Positions 16,084 to 23,919 of a DNA stretch of 32,120 bases are shown in pieces. The position numbers and the translations under genes are program-made. The number at the start of each line of letters is the position of its first letter. Position 1 is the stretch's first letter. This DNA is from Hoeflea sp. BRH_c9 (GTDB taxonomy: Bacteria; Pseudomonadota; Alphaproteobacteria; Rhizobiales; Rhizobiaceae), in contig LADQ01000017.1 of NCBI GenBank assembly GCA_000961635.1, positions 1-32,120 on the forward strand, written 5' to 3'. The notes under the pieces are model-generated. The model did not search any database, had not been told where the DNA came from, and was given only the letters and a program-made list of their open reading frames with translations.

Positions 16084-18169
16084 CTGCGCCAGGGATATAA
16101 TCGCTGAATTTCTGGCCCTTGGCGGCAAGTTGTTCCAGAAGCGCCGATGGCTTGAAGCGTGCACCATACTCGGCCTCAAGGGCGCGAAGGCGGTCAACGA
16201 TGACCTGCAGTCCGGTTTGGTCCGCATAATACATCGGACCGCCGCGATAGGCCGGCCAGCCATAGCCGTTAATCCAGATCACATCGATATCGGATGCGCG
16301 TAGAGCCTTGCCCTGGCGAAGGATCTCGGCGCCCTCATTGATCATCGGGAGCAGCAGTCGCTGCAATATTGCGTCATCGGACATCACCTGTTGTGCGATC
16401 CCGTCCCTGACGGCGACATCGCGAATGAGGTCTTCGACCAGGGCCGACGGTTTGGCCTTTCGGTCACCGTCATAATCGTAGTAACCGGCCCCGGTTTTCT
16501 GGCCCCGCCGATCGATTTCACACAGCCTGTCGCGGACCGTTGCTCCCTGCGAGGTCTTGCGCGTCCATCCGAGGTCAAGGCCGGCAAGGTCGGCCATCGC
16601 GAAAGGCCCCATCGGCAATCCGAAATCGACCAGAACCCTGTCCACATCCGACGGGCTAGCGCCCTCCAGGATCAGGCGGTCCGCTTCATCCTGGCGTTGC
16701 GCCAGCATACGGTTTCCGACAAAGCCATGGCAGACCCCGACAACCACACCGACTTTTCCAAGGTCCCGCGCAAGCGCCATGGCCTGCGCGATCACCGCAG
16801 CATCGGTCTTGTCTCCGCGCACAATCTCGACAAGCCGCATGATATTGGCTGGCGAAAAGAAATGCATTCCCACCACGGATTCCGGACGGCCGGTCACCGC
16901 CGCGATCTGATCGACGTCCAGATAGGACGTATTGGTGGCCAGAATGGCTCCAGGCTTCGCTACCCGGTCGAGTTCGGTGAAGATCGCTCTCTTTACCGCC
17001 ATTTCCTCATAGGCGGCCTCAATGATCAGGTCGCACTCCGCAAGAGCCGACATATCGAGGTGGCCTGATATCAGATCCACCCGCTGTTTCATCGAATTCG
17101 GGCTGATTCGGCCCTTCTTCGCGGAACGCTCGTAGGTCTGACGGATATTGGCCAGACCGCGTTCGATCGCAGCTTGCTCCGCTTCGACGATCTTCACGCG
17201 AAAGCCTGCATTGGCGAAACTCATGGCGATGCCGGTGCCCATGGTGCCCGCGCCAATAACGCCGACGGTTTCGATCGGCTTTGGCCGCTCCTGGTGTGAA
17301 AGTCCCGGAATCTTGCCGGCTTCACGCTCGGCGAAAAACGCATAACGCATCGCCGCCGACTGGGGATCGGCCATAAGTTCATCAAACAGCGCACGCTCGA
17401 TCTTCAATCCATCGTCAAAGGGCAATGCCATGGCTGCTTCCACGCACCGGATGATGTATTCCGGCGCCTTCAATCCGCGGAATTTGCGGGCGTTGGTTCT
17501 CCGGTAATCCTCGAAGAACGCGCCAAGACCGTCCATCCCCTGTTTGTTGGCTTCCATCTCGCAAATTCTGCGCAAGGGCGGCGCTTCGGAAACGATCTTT
17601 TCCGCAAAGGCCAAAGCACTGGCCTGAAGCGCCGCCTCGTCAACGAATGCGTCGATGATGCCCGCATTCAGTGCCTCATTCGCGTCGATCTGATCACCGG
17701 ATATCATCAAATCGAGGGCGGCTTTCGGCCCGACAAGGCGGGGCAGCCGCTGCGTTCCGCTCGCGCCAGGAAGCAGACCGAGTTTCACCTCCGGCAGTCC
17801 GAACCGCGCCGAGGCGGCGGCAACACGATAGTGACAGGCAAGGGCCAGTTCCAGACCGCCGCCCAGAGCCGTCCCGTGGATCGCTGCGATCACCGGATAT
17901 GGCATCTGCTCGATCGCCACCAAAACCTCCGGCAGGTCTGGCGATAACGGCGCATTTCCGAATTCCTTGATGTCCGCTCCGGGAAAAAAGGTCCGGCCCG
18001 CGCACATTATGACAATTGCCTTGATCGTCTTGCCCAGGGACACCTCTGCCAAGGCCTGCACAAGGCCGAGGCGAACCTGCACCGAAAGCGCGTTGACCGG
18101 CGGTGAGTCGGCCGTCACCACCGCGATCTGGCCGAAGCGGCTTACTTTCACAACTGAACTATCGGACAC
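16070..18169 (-). CDS. Bifunctional enoyl-CoA hydratase/3-hydroxyacyl-CoA dehydrogenase (PimF/FadJ-like)
   Basis: A 699-aa beta-oxidation protein. The N-terminal crotonase domain (about 1-190) has [21 protein letters not shown] and [19 protein letters not shown], which carry the two conserved hydratase glutamates. The central NAD-binding domain from about residue 297 has [14 protein letters not shown]. The 3-hydroxyacyl-CoA dehydrogenase part has the catalytic-His segment [17 protein letters not shown] and GFVGNRML, then a C-terminal helical domain with [10 protein letters not shown]. It hydrates 2-enoyl-CoA and oxidises the 3-hydroxyacyl-CoA. The start is GTG with GGGAGGG 7 nt upstream. It lies 76 nt downstream of the thiolase in the same orientation and next to pimC/pimD-like genes, so a dicarboxylyl-CoA substrate is favoured. 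Its last 14 nt overlap the TetR gene tail to tail. Confidence 0.93.
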   Translation of the reverse strand: MSDSSVVKVSRFGQIAVVTADSPPVNALSVQVRLGLVQALAEVSLGKTIKAIVIMCAGRTFFPGADIKEFGNAPLSPDLPEVLVAIEQMPYPVIAAIHGTALGGGLELALACHYRVAAASARFGLPEVKLGLLPGASGTQRLPRLVGPKAALDLMISGDQIDANEALNAGIIDAFVDEAALQASALAFAEKIVSEAPPLRRICEMEANKQGMDGLGAFFEDYRRTNARKFRGLKAPEYIIRCVEAAMALPFDDGLKIERALFDELMADPQSAAMRYAFFAEREAGKIPGLSHQERPKPIETVGVIGAGTMGTGIAMSFANAGFRVKIVEAEQAAIERGLANIRQTYERSAKKGRISPNSMKQRVDLISGHLDMSALAECDLIIEAAYEEMAVKRAIFTELDRVAKPGAILATNTSYLDVDQIAAVTGRPESVVGMHFFSPANIMRLVEIVRGDKTDAAVIAQAMALARDLGKVGVVVGVCHGFVGNRMLAQRQDEADRLILEGASPSDVDRVLVDFGLPMGPFAMADLAGLDLGWTRKTSQGATVRDRLCEIDRRGQKTGAGYYDYDGDRKAKPSALVEDLIRDVAVRDGIAQQVMSDDAILQRLLLPMINEGAEILRQGKALRASDIDVIWINGYGWPAYRGGPMYYADQTGLQVIVDRLRALEAEYGARFKPSALLEQLAAKGQKFSDYIPGAVNAD

Positions 18170-18217
18170 CTTGAAGCCCTCCCCCTGGTAGAAGCTCTAA
18201 ACTGATTGTGTTTGCGC

Positions 18218-18230
18218 GCCCGAACCGGGC
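18218..18230. other. Small stem-loop between thiolase and hydratase genes
   Basis: GCCCG-AAC-CGGGC makes a 5-bp GC stem with a 3-nt loop in the 76-nt gap. No T-run follows on the minus strand, so it may trim or protect mRNA rather than terminate. Confidence 0.3.
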
Positions 18231-18245
18231 ATCAACTGGCATGGG

Positions 18246-19448
18246 TCAGTAGATTTCGAACAATCCGGCGGCTCCCATGCCTCCGCCTATGCACATGCTG
18301 ACAACTCCATAGCGGGCGCCGCGACGCTTGCCTTCGATCAGAACGTGCCCGGTCATGCGCGCTCCGGACATGCCGTAGGGGTGGCCGATGGAAATCGCGC
18401 CGCCGCTGACATTCAGCAGTTCGCCATCAATGCCGAGCCTGTCCCGGCAATAGACGACCTGGCAGGCGAAGGCCTCGTTGATCTCCCAGATCCCGATGTC
18501 GTCAACAGTGAGGCCAGCCTGGGCCAGCAGTTTCGGAATTGCGAATACCGGTCCGATGCCCATTTCCTCGGGCCCGCATCCGGCGACGGCCAGTCCGCGA
18601 TAGGCGCCGAGTGGCTGCAGGCCGCGGCGTTCGGCGGATTTCGCCTCCATCAGAACGCAAGCAGAGGCTCCGTCCGAAAGCTGCGACGCATTGCCCGCCG
18701 TCACGTAGCGCCCTTCCGCTATCCGCTCACCACCGGAAAACACCGGTTTGAGCGATCGGAGATCCTCAATCCTGGTTTGCGGCCGGTTCCCCTCGTCCTG
18801 AGACAAGATGATCTGGCGTTCGCTCACCTCTCCGGTCACCTTGTCCTTCTGATGCATGACCGTGGCGTAAGGCACGATTTCTGCGTCGAAACGTCCGTCC
18901 TGCTGTGCCCGCGCCGTACGCATTTGCGATTGCAGCGCATAGTCATCCTGCGCGTCGCGCGAGATCCCGTAGCGCTCGGACACGATCTCGGCCGTTTCCA
19001 GCATCGACATGTACAGCGCGGGAATTTTCGCGACGAGGGCCGGATCCTGCGCCCGAAAGAAATTGGCCTTATCGTTCTGGACCAGCGAGATCGATTCCAA
19101 CCCGCCACCGATCGCCACGTCCATTTCGCCCAGCATGATCCCCTTGGCCGCCGAGGCGATCGCCACCAGGCCGGATGAACATTGCCGGTCGAGGGTCATT
19201 GCCGCAACCGATACAGGAAGCCCGGCGCTCAACGCCGCCTGCCGCGCGACATTGAATCCGGTCGCCCCCTGCTGCCAGGCAGCCCCCATCACCACATCAC
19301 CAATCTCATCGGGGGCAACCCCGGCCCTTGCCACGGCATGAGCGATGACATGCCCTCCCAGCGCTTGAGGCTGGGTGGAGTTGAATGCGCCTCGATACGC
19401 CTTCCCGATCGGCGTCCGGGCAGTGGATACAATCACGGCTTCACGCAT
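18246..19448 (-). CDS. Thiolase (acetyl-CoA C-acyltransferase)
   Basis: A 400-aa thiolase that cleaves 3-oxoacyl-CoA with CoA into acetyl-CoA and a shortened acyl-CoA. The acylated cysteine is Cys90 in LDRQCSSG. The other active-site blocks are present: [23 protein letters not shown] (His) and the final [10 protein letters not shown] (Cys). It is family-typical in length. Start choice: ATG at 19448 gives the standard [16 protein letters not shown] opening. The frame is open for a further 34 codons upstream, but that part crosses the promoter and is not thiolase-like. It is the first gene of the leftward beta-oxidation operon with the hydratase/dehydrogenase, and is divergent from the pimC/pimD-like pair. 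This neighbourhood resembles the pimFABCDE cluster of Rhodopseudomonas, where pimB is the thiolase. Confidence 0.93.
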   Translation of the reverse strand: MREAVIVSTARTPIGKAYRGAFNSTQPQALGGHVIAHAVARAGVAPDEIGDVVMGAAWQQGATGFNVARQAALSAGLPVSVAAMTLDRQCSSGLVAIASAAKGIMLGEMDVAIGGGLESISLVQNDKANFFRAQDPALVAKIPALYMSMLETAEIVSERYGISRDAQDDYALQSQMRTARAQQDGRFDAEIVPYATVMHQKDKVTGEVSERQIILSQDEGNRPQTRIEDLRSLKPVFSGGERIAEGRYVTAGNASQLSDGASACVLMEAKSAERRGLQPLGAYRGLAVAGCGPEEMGIGPVFAIPKLLAQAGLTVDDIGIWEINEAFACQVVYCRDRLGIDGELLNVSGGAISIGHPYGMSGARMTGHVLIEGKRRGARYGVVSMCIGGGMGAAGLFEIY

Positions 19449-19535
19449 TCTGCATTCGCTCTTCTGTTCGATGGCTGAATAACCTGTGGCGGCGCGGCAG
19501 GACGAAGATCCGCCGCAACCCTGAATTCCACAAAA

Positions 19536-19557
19536 ACCGATATTTTGCAATACCGGT
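19536..19557. promoter_or_regulatory. Inverted repeat in the thiolase/acyl-CoA dehydrogenase divergent gap
   Basis: ACCGATATT (19536-19544) and AATACCGGT (19549-19557) form an imperfect inverted repeat (one mismatch) around TTGC. The right arm lies within the perfect 10-bp palindrome ATACCGGTAT (19550-19559). It lies between the two beta-oxidation operons and upstream of the candidate promoter at 19591-19618. It does not match the AGAAC-N3-GTTCT sites, so a different regulator, for example an acyl-CoA-responsive one, probably acts here. Confidence 0.5.
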
Positions 19558-19590
19558 ATGTTTTTGAATGGATCAATTTCCCTTTGTATG

Positions 19591-19618
19591 TTGACTTTGA
19601 AACAGGCATCGATATTTT
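19591..19618 (+). promoter_or_regulatory. Candidate sigma-70 promoter of the pimCD-like operon
   Basis: TTGACT (19591-19596), 16-nt spacer, TATTTT (19613-19618). The start of transcription would fall near 19625, giving a leader of about 90 nt that includes a short reading frame at 19638. Confidence 0.5.
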
Positions 19619-19637
19619 TTCGAAAAGGAAGACTAAT

Positions 19638-19721
19638 ATGTGGAAGTGCGGCATTCGCTGCTTTCGCTTATCCGGCCGGGTCTTCACTCTCTGTCATCAA
19701 GCTGGAAGGATGCCGACGTGA
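19638..19721 (+). CDS. Possible 27-codon leader peptide overlapping the pimC-like start
   Basis: An ATG at 19638 has AGGAA (19626-19630) with a 7-nt gap, a good ribosome site. The frame runs 27 codons and ends with TGA at 19719-19721, which overlaps the GTG start (19718) of the acyl-CoA dehydrogenase as GTGA. The peptide is rich in Arg and contains three Cys (begins MWKCGIRCF). The arrangement would couple translation of the enzyme to that of the leader. The same ribosome site could instead serve a GTG at 19640 in the enzyme's own frame, which would lengthen the enzyme by 26 residues, so the leader is a hypothesis. Confidence 0.4.
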   Translation: MWKCGIRCFRLSGRVFTLCHQAGRMPT

Positions 19722-20911
19722 ACCTGGATTTCACCCGCGAGGAGCAGGAATTCCGCGAAGATGTGCGGTGTTTTTTTCAGACCGCCCTGCCCGATTCCAT
19801 CCGCCGCAAGATACGCCTGAACCGCGACCTTTCCAGGCAGGAGCTGGTCGACTGGACACGCATCCTCAACCGCAAGGGATGGGCCGTGCCACACTGGCCC
19901 ATAGAATGGGGTGGAACAGGATGGGGCCCGGTCAAGCAGGCTATTTTCCTGGACACGCTTCAACAGGAAAACGCACCGGAAACGCTCTCTTTCGGGACGA
20001 GCATGGTCGGGCCGATTATCTATACATTCGGCAATGAGGAGCAGAAGCGCAGATTCCTTCCACGTATTGCCAATCTCGATGACTGGTGGTGCCAGGGATT
20101 TTCCGAACCTGGGGCCGGATCGGATCTTGCGTCCCTCGCAACGACGGCGATACGCGACGGCGATCACTACATCGTCAACGGCCAAAAAACCTGGACAACG
20201 CTTGCCCAGCACGCCAACTGGATTTTCTGCCTGGTCCGGACCAATCGGGAGGTCCGCAAGCAGGCAGGCATTTCCTTCCTGCTGATCGACATGGCGACGC
20301 CCGGTGTCGCTGTCCGGCCCATTCAAACCATCGACGGCGGCCACGAGATCAATGACGTCTTCCTAGACAATGTCCGGGTTCCCGTGGAAAACCTGGTTGG
20401 CGAAGAGAACCTGGGCTGGTCCTACGCCAAGTTTCTGCTCGGGAATGAGAGAACGGGCATTGCCCGGGTGGGGGCATCCAAAGCGCTGTTGCGGCAGGTC
20501 AGAGAGCTGCTTGATACAGACAGCGGCCCCGGATCGGTGGCGGGCGACATTTTGCGGTTCCGGGAGCGGCTGGCGGCGCTTGAGGTTGAGCTGAAGGCGC
20601 TGGAGATCACGCAGTATCGTGTTCTGGCGAGGCAGGCCGAACAGGGCGATACCCGGCAGAATCCCGCAGCCAGCATTCTGAAAGTGAAAGGCACCGAAAT
20701 CCAGCAGGCAATTTCCGAATTGATACTGGATATGGCCGGCGCCCGCGCCCTGGCGGTGCACGACCCGGAGGAGAATGGCGGCCACTTTGCGGATCCGGAT
20801 TCTTGGACGCAAACCGTGGCGGCGACCTATGCGAACTGGCGCAAAATTTCGATCTATGGCGGCTCGAACGAGATCCAGCGCAACATCATCGCCAAACAGA
20901 TCCTCTCCTGA
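19718..20911 (+). CDS. pimC: Acyl-CoA dehydrogenase, pimeloyl-CoA dehydrogenase large-subunit type
   Basis: A 397-aa flavoprotein. It closely recalls the large subunit PimC of Rhodopseudomonas and rhizobia: GWAVPHWPIEWGGTGW, DDWWCQGFSEPGAGSDLAS, QKTWTTLAQHANWIFCL, RPIQTIDGGHE and LLGNERTGIARVG are visible. It ends in IYGGSNEIQRNIIAKQIL. The Glu of GNERTG is the likely catalytic base, because the C-terminal position of the medium-chain-type base is Gly. PimC pairs with PimD to dehydrogenate dicarboxylyl-CoA esters such as pimeloyl-CoA. Start choice: GTG 19718 has GGAAGGA with a 7-nt gap and gives the standard [10 protein letters not shown] opening. The small-subunit gene follows 48 nt later. 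The family assignment is from memory of sequence motifs, and the chain length of the substrate is unknown. Confidence 0.88.
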   Translation: MNLDFTREEQEFREDVRCFFQTALPDSIRRKIRLNRDLSRQELVDWTRILNRKGWAVPHWPIEWGGTGWGPVKQAIFLDTLQQENAPETLSFGTSMVGPIIYTFGNEEQKRRFLPRIANLDDWWCQGFSEPGAGSDLASLATTAIRDGDHYIVNGQKTWTTLAQHANWIFCLVRTNREVRKQAGISFLLIDMATPGVAVRPIQTIDGGHEINDVFLDNVRVPVENLVGEENLGWSYAKFLLGNERTGIARVGASKALLRQVRELLDTDSGPGSVAGDILRFRERLAALEVELKALEITQYRVLARQAEQGDTRQNPAASILKVKGTEIQQAISELILDMAGARALAVHDPEENGGHFADPDSWTQTVAATYANWRKISIYGGSNEIQRNIIAKQILS

Positions 20912-20959
20912 GAGTGCCTGTAGCACCTACAAACCCATCCATTATTCTGAGAACAGGCC

Positions 20960-22135
20960 ATGATTTTTGAACTGACAGACCAGCAACGCCTGGTCAAGGA
21001 CAGCGTGGATCGCCTGATGAGCGACCGCTACACGTTCGAGGCACGTGAAACCATCCGCAAAGGAACCGAAAACTGGAGCCGGGAGCGCTGGAAGGATTAT
21101 GCCGGTCTCGGCCTGCTCGCACTTCGGGTAGACGAAGCTGATGGTGGTTTTGGATGCGGTCCTTTCGACACCATGATCGTCATGGAAGCCTTTGGCCGCG
21201 CGCTGGCGCTTGAACCCTATGTATCGACGGTTTTGCTCGGCGCCGGATTGATCCGCCTCGCGGCCAATGCGGAACAGAGAGCACGTTTGCTGCCTCCCCT
21301 GTGCGAGGGCAGGCTGCTGCTTGCGTTTGCCCATTCCGAAGAGCAATCGGGAAACGATCTCCGCCATGTCGCGGCAACCGCCGCTCCGGCCGAGGGTGGA
21401 TTTGTCCTCAATGGCAAGAAGACCCTGGTGCTTCACGGAGACAGCGCTGACTATCTCATTGTGTCGGCCCGGTCCTCCGGTGCCACGCTTGATCCGTCCG
21501 GCATCGGCCTCTTTCTCGTCGCGGCCGAGGCCTCCGGGCTAAGCCGGCGGAGCTACCGGATGATCGACGGACAGCGTGCGGCCGATATCGAGCTCAATGG
21601 TGTAAGGGTGTCCCCGGACAACGTGATCGACGCGTCGGGCCAGTCTCTGCCGATCATTCAACAGGTCGTCGAGGAGACGATCGCAGCGCTCGCCGCGGAG
21701 GCGGTCGGCGTGATGGATGAAATGCTGCGATTGACCTCGGACTACCTTCGGGTCCGCAAACAGTTCGGCGTCGAGATTGCGTCATTTCAAGCGATCCAGC
21801 ATCGTCTGGCGGATATGTTTATCGCACTGGAACAAGCGCGCAGCATGGCCATGTTCGCAGCCAATGCCTGCCAATCGGATGACGCCTCGCATCGTTCAAC
21901 CTGTATTGCCGCGGCAAAGGTCCAGATCAGCCGATCGATCCGCTTCGTCAGTCAGCAGGCCATTCAGCTTCACGGCGGGATCGGCATGACGATGGAATAC
22001 AAGATCGGCCACCTGTTCCAGCGCGCGACCATGATCGACACGCTGTTCGGCAATGGCGACCATCACCTTTCAAGGCTCGCTGCGGGCAGCGGCCTGTTCG
22101 CCGCGTTAGACGGATGTGCCTCCGATTCGAGATGA
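20960..22135 (+). CDS. pimD: Acyl-CoA dehydrogenase, pimeloyl-CoA dehydrogenase small-subunit type
   Basis: A 391-aa partner of the preceding large subunit. It opens MIFELTDQQRLVKDSVDRL and has AFAHSEEQSGNDL, GKKTLVLHGDSADYLIVSAR, DGQRAADIEL, KQFGVEIASFQAIQHRLADM and QLHGGIGMTMEYKIGHLFQRATMIDTLFG. All of these fit PimD-type subunits. These proteins lack the usual EGT/GGT C-terminal catalytic segment (here MIDTLFGNGDHH), so the pair probably forms a heteromeric enzyme in which the large subunit supplies catalysis. It shares an operon with the large subunit and ends 128 nt from the oppositely oriented glycerol-dehydrogenase-like gene. The ATG start is certain by family. The Shine-Dalgarno is modest (GAGAACAGG region). 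Confidence 0.88.
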   Translation: MIFELTDQQRLVKDSVDRLMSDRYTFEARETIRKGTENWSRERWKDYAGLGLLALRVDEADGGFGCGPFDTMIVMEAFGRALALEPYVSTVLLGAGLIRLAANAEQRARLLPPLCEGRLLLAFAHSEEQSGNDLRHVAATAAPAEGGFVLNGKKTLVLHGDSADYLIVSARSSGATLDPSGIGLFLVAAEASGLSRRSYRMIDGQRAADIELNGVRVSPDNVIDASGQSLPIIQQVVEETIAALAAEAVGVMDEMLRLTSDYLRVRKQFGVEIASFQAIQHRLADMFIALEQARSMAMFAANACQSDDASHRSTCIAAAKVQISRSIRFVSQQAIQLHGGIGMTMEYKIGHLFQRATMIDTLFGNGDHHLSRLAAGSGLFAALDGCASDSR

Positions 22136-22195
22136 ATGCGGCATAGTCTACTGCTACCGGCGTGGCTGCAGTACTGTAAGGGATCCCGGCAAACA

Positions 22196-22211
22196 CGGCA
22201 GCGTTCTGCCG
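22196..22211. terminator. Weak stem-loop between convergent genes
   Basis: CGGCAG-CGTT-CTGCCG is a 6-bp stem with a 4-nt loop midway between the stops of the pimD-like gene and the glycerol-dehydrogenase-like gene. There is no clear T-run on either strand, so it would be a weak or Rho-assisted bidirectional terminator. Confidence 0.35.
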
Positions 22212-22263
22212 CATCGGTTCAAAACGGGGTGATTGCTGCTACCAGCCTGCCTTGTGGAGATAC

Positions 22264-23352
22264 TCATGCACCCAGCGCTTCGATCCTGGCAATGGCTGCA
22301 ACGAGGCCCTCGGGCGATATCCGCGAACGGCGCGCGGCGACATAGGGCGCCTCGAATGTCAGTTCGGCTATCCTGGCCACATCGACTTCCGGCAAATCCC
22401 CCAGTCCAATATCGGCAAGGCAAGTGGGCAATCCAATGCCGGAAAGGAATTGTTTCAGATCGAGCAGAAAGGACTGCGGCTGGTCGGCCAAGGCGAGCTG
22501 CACCAGCAATCCGTAGGCGACAAGCTCTCCGTGAAGTGACTTGGCGGTTTGCGGAAAGGCGGTGAATCCGCGCAGCATGCCATGTGCGATGGAGAGGCCG
22601 CCGCCTTCGAAAGCCAGCCCGGAGTACAGGACGGTCGCCTCGATCACGCGCTCGAACGCGGCGTTGGGGGTGCCTCGGTCTATCGCCGACAGGGCCGCTT
22701 CCGTATCCTTGCGCAGAATGTCGTAGCAACTGTTGGCGAGGAAAGACGCCAGCATGGTTTGCGATCCATCAAAGAAATTGGGAATGCCGGCGCTTCCGGC
22801 GTCGGCGACCTCGAATTTCTTGGTGATTGCATCGCCGATTCCGGCCACGAAAAAGCGGCGGGGCGCGGACAGGATGATGGATGTATCAACAATAACGGCA
22901 TCGGGGTTACGGCGCATGCGCGGTACGGCGACGATTTTGTGATTCTCGTCGTAGATCGCAGCGATCCGGCTTGTTGGCGCATCGCTGGACGCCACGGTCG
23001 GGACAATCACCAGCGGCACGTCAAGAGCCGATGCGACCGCCTTGGCGGTATCCAGCGCCTTGCCCCCGCCTGCCCCGATCACCACACCGCACTCATCAAC
23101 GCCGATCTTGGCCACGAGCCGGTTGATTTCCGAATGCGTGCATTCGCCTGAAAACGCATGGAGCACCATTTCGGACCCTCCAGCCTTTTTCATGTCGGCT
23201 TTGACCTGGTCGAACAGCGGGAGCACGAACGGGTCGACAATCGCTGCAATCCCGGGCTTGCGGGTGAGGTTTTTCACCCATTCGGGGATGCTTGCCAAAG
23301 CACCAGGGCCCTGAACATAGATTGAAGGGAAGCCGATAGCTTTCAGATCCAT
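22264..23352 (-). CDS. Iron-containing alcohol dehydrogenase, glycerol dehydrogenase-like
   Basis: A 362-aa GldA-type enzyme with an NAD-binding GAGGGKALDTAKA (residues 94-106). Three metal ligands fit the zinc-dependent glycerol dehydrogenases: Asp174 (GIGDAITKK), His257 (LSIAHGML) and His274 (KSLHGELV). Members oxidise glycerol or other vicinal diols and hydroxyketones, but many are misnamed, and a diol or hydroxy acid from the local pathway is equally possible. GGAGAAAG precedes the ATG at a good gap. It is the last gene of the operon acyl-CoA ligase, thioesterase, dehydrogenase, 39 nt after the thioesterase. Its membership in a CoA-ligase operon is unusual for a glycerol enzyme and argues for another substrate. 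Confidence 0.85.
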   Translation of the reverse strand: MDLKAIGFPSIYVQGPGALASIPEWVKNLTRKPGIAAIVDPFVLPLFDQVKADMKKAGGSEMVLHAFSGECTHSEINRLVAKIGVDECGVVIGAGGGKALDTAKAVASALDVPLVIVPTVASSDAPTSRIAAIYDENHKIVAVPRMRRNPDAVIVDTSIILSAPRRFFVAGIGDAITKKFEVADAGSAGIPNFFDGSQTMLASFLANSCYDILRKDTEAALSAIDRGTPNAAFERVIEATVLYSGLAFEGGGLSIAHGMLRGFTAFPQTAKSLHGELVAYGLLVQLALADQPQSFLLDLKQFLSGIGLPTCLADIGLGDLPEVDVARIAELTFEAPYVAARRSRISPEGLVAAIARIEALGA

Positions 23353-23391
23353 TGCTTTCTCCGTCTCGTGTGCCGCCTCCGTATGAACGGA

Positions 23392-23919
23392 TCAGCGACG
23401 ATGCTTTTTCAAAACAATCTGGCGGCCCACGTAGCGCGGTGGCGGCAGGTTTTCATGATTCCTGGCCACGTCCTGAAATCGTTCAGAAGCGGCCTTGGGA
23501 AAGTCTGACGGGCGCCGCGTTGTCATATCGACACACACCAGCAACTGCTCGTTGGCGGCCGCGAGGCAGTCGTTCTTTTCATCATGCAGCGACATATGGA
23601 CATGAGCCCGTTCAGCGGTCAGGCCCAACACCTGCAAGGAGATGCGTATTGGCGCCCCGCGTATCAGCTCGCGTTTGAAAACGAGATTTGCCTGAGCCAC
23701 GAAGATCGATTTGTCGGTCTGCGCGATCTGATCCGGACCGATGGCCATGCCCGTGCAGAAGGTACAAATCGCTGCATCGAAGGCAGTCAGATATGAGGCG
23801 ACATTCATATGGCCATTGTGATCCACCCACGCGTCGCGAACTGTTTCCCGGCTGATCAGCAGACTGCCATCCTGGTCGTGTTCGAACCCGTAAAGCGCTG
23901 TGGAGGCGAGTTGGTTCAT
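23392..23919 (-). CDS. Hot-dog acyl-CoA thioesterase (4HBT-like)
   Basis: A 175-aa hot-dog-fold protein with the hallmark VDHNGHMNVASYLTAFD at about residues 32-48, where the Asp and the NGHMN helix form the active site in the 4-hydroxybenzoyl-CoA/carnitine-operon thioesterase group. It hydrolyses an acyl-CoA to release CoA, perhaps to prevent CoA trapping or to free the end product. Start choice: ATG at 23919 overlaps the stop of the CoA ligase as ATGA. The frame extends 32 codons further but lies inside the ligase gene. The basic tail (LKKHRR) is unremarkable. Its substrate is unknown, and operon placement suggests the same acyl group as the ligase. Confidence 0.85.
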   Translation of the reverse strand: MNQLASTALYGFEHDQDGSLLISRETVRDAWVDHNGHMNVASYLTAFDAAICTFCTGMAIGPDQIAQTDKSIFVAQANLVFKRELIRGAPIRISLQVLGLTAERAHVHMSLHDEKNDCLAAANEQLLVCVDMTTRRPSDFPKAASERFQDVARNHENLPPPRYVGRQIVLKKHRR

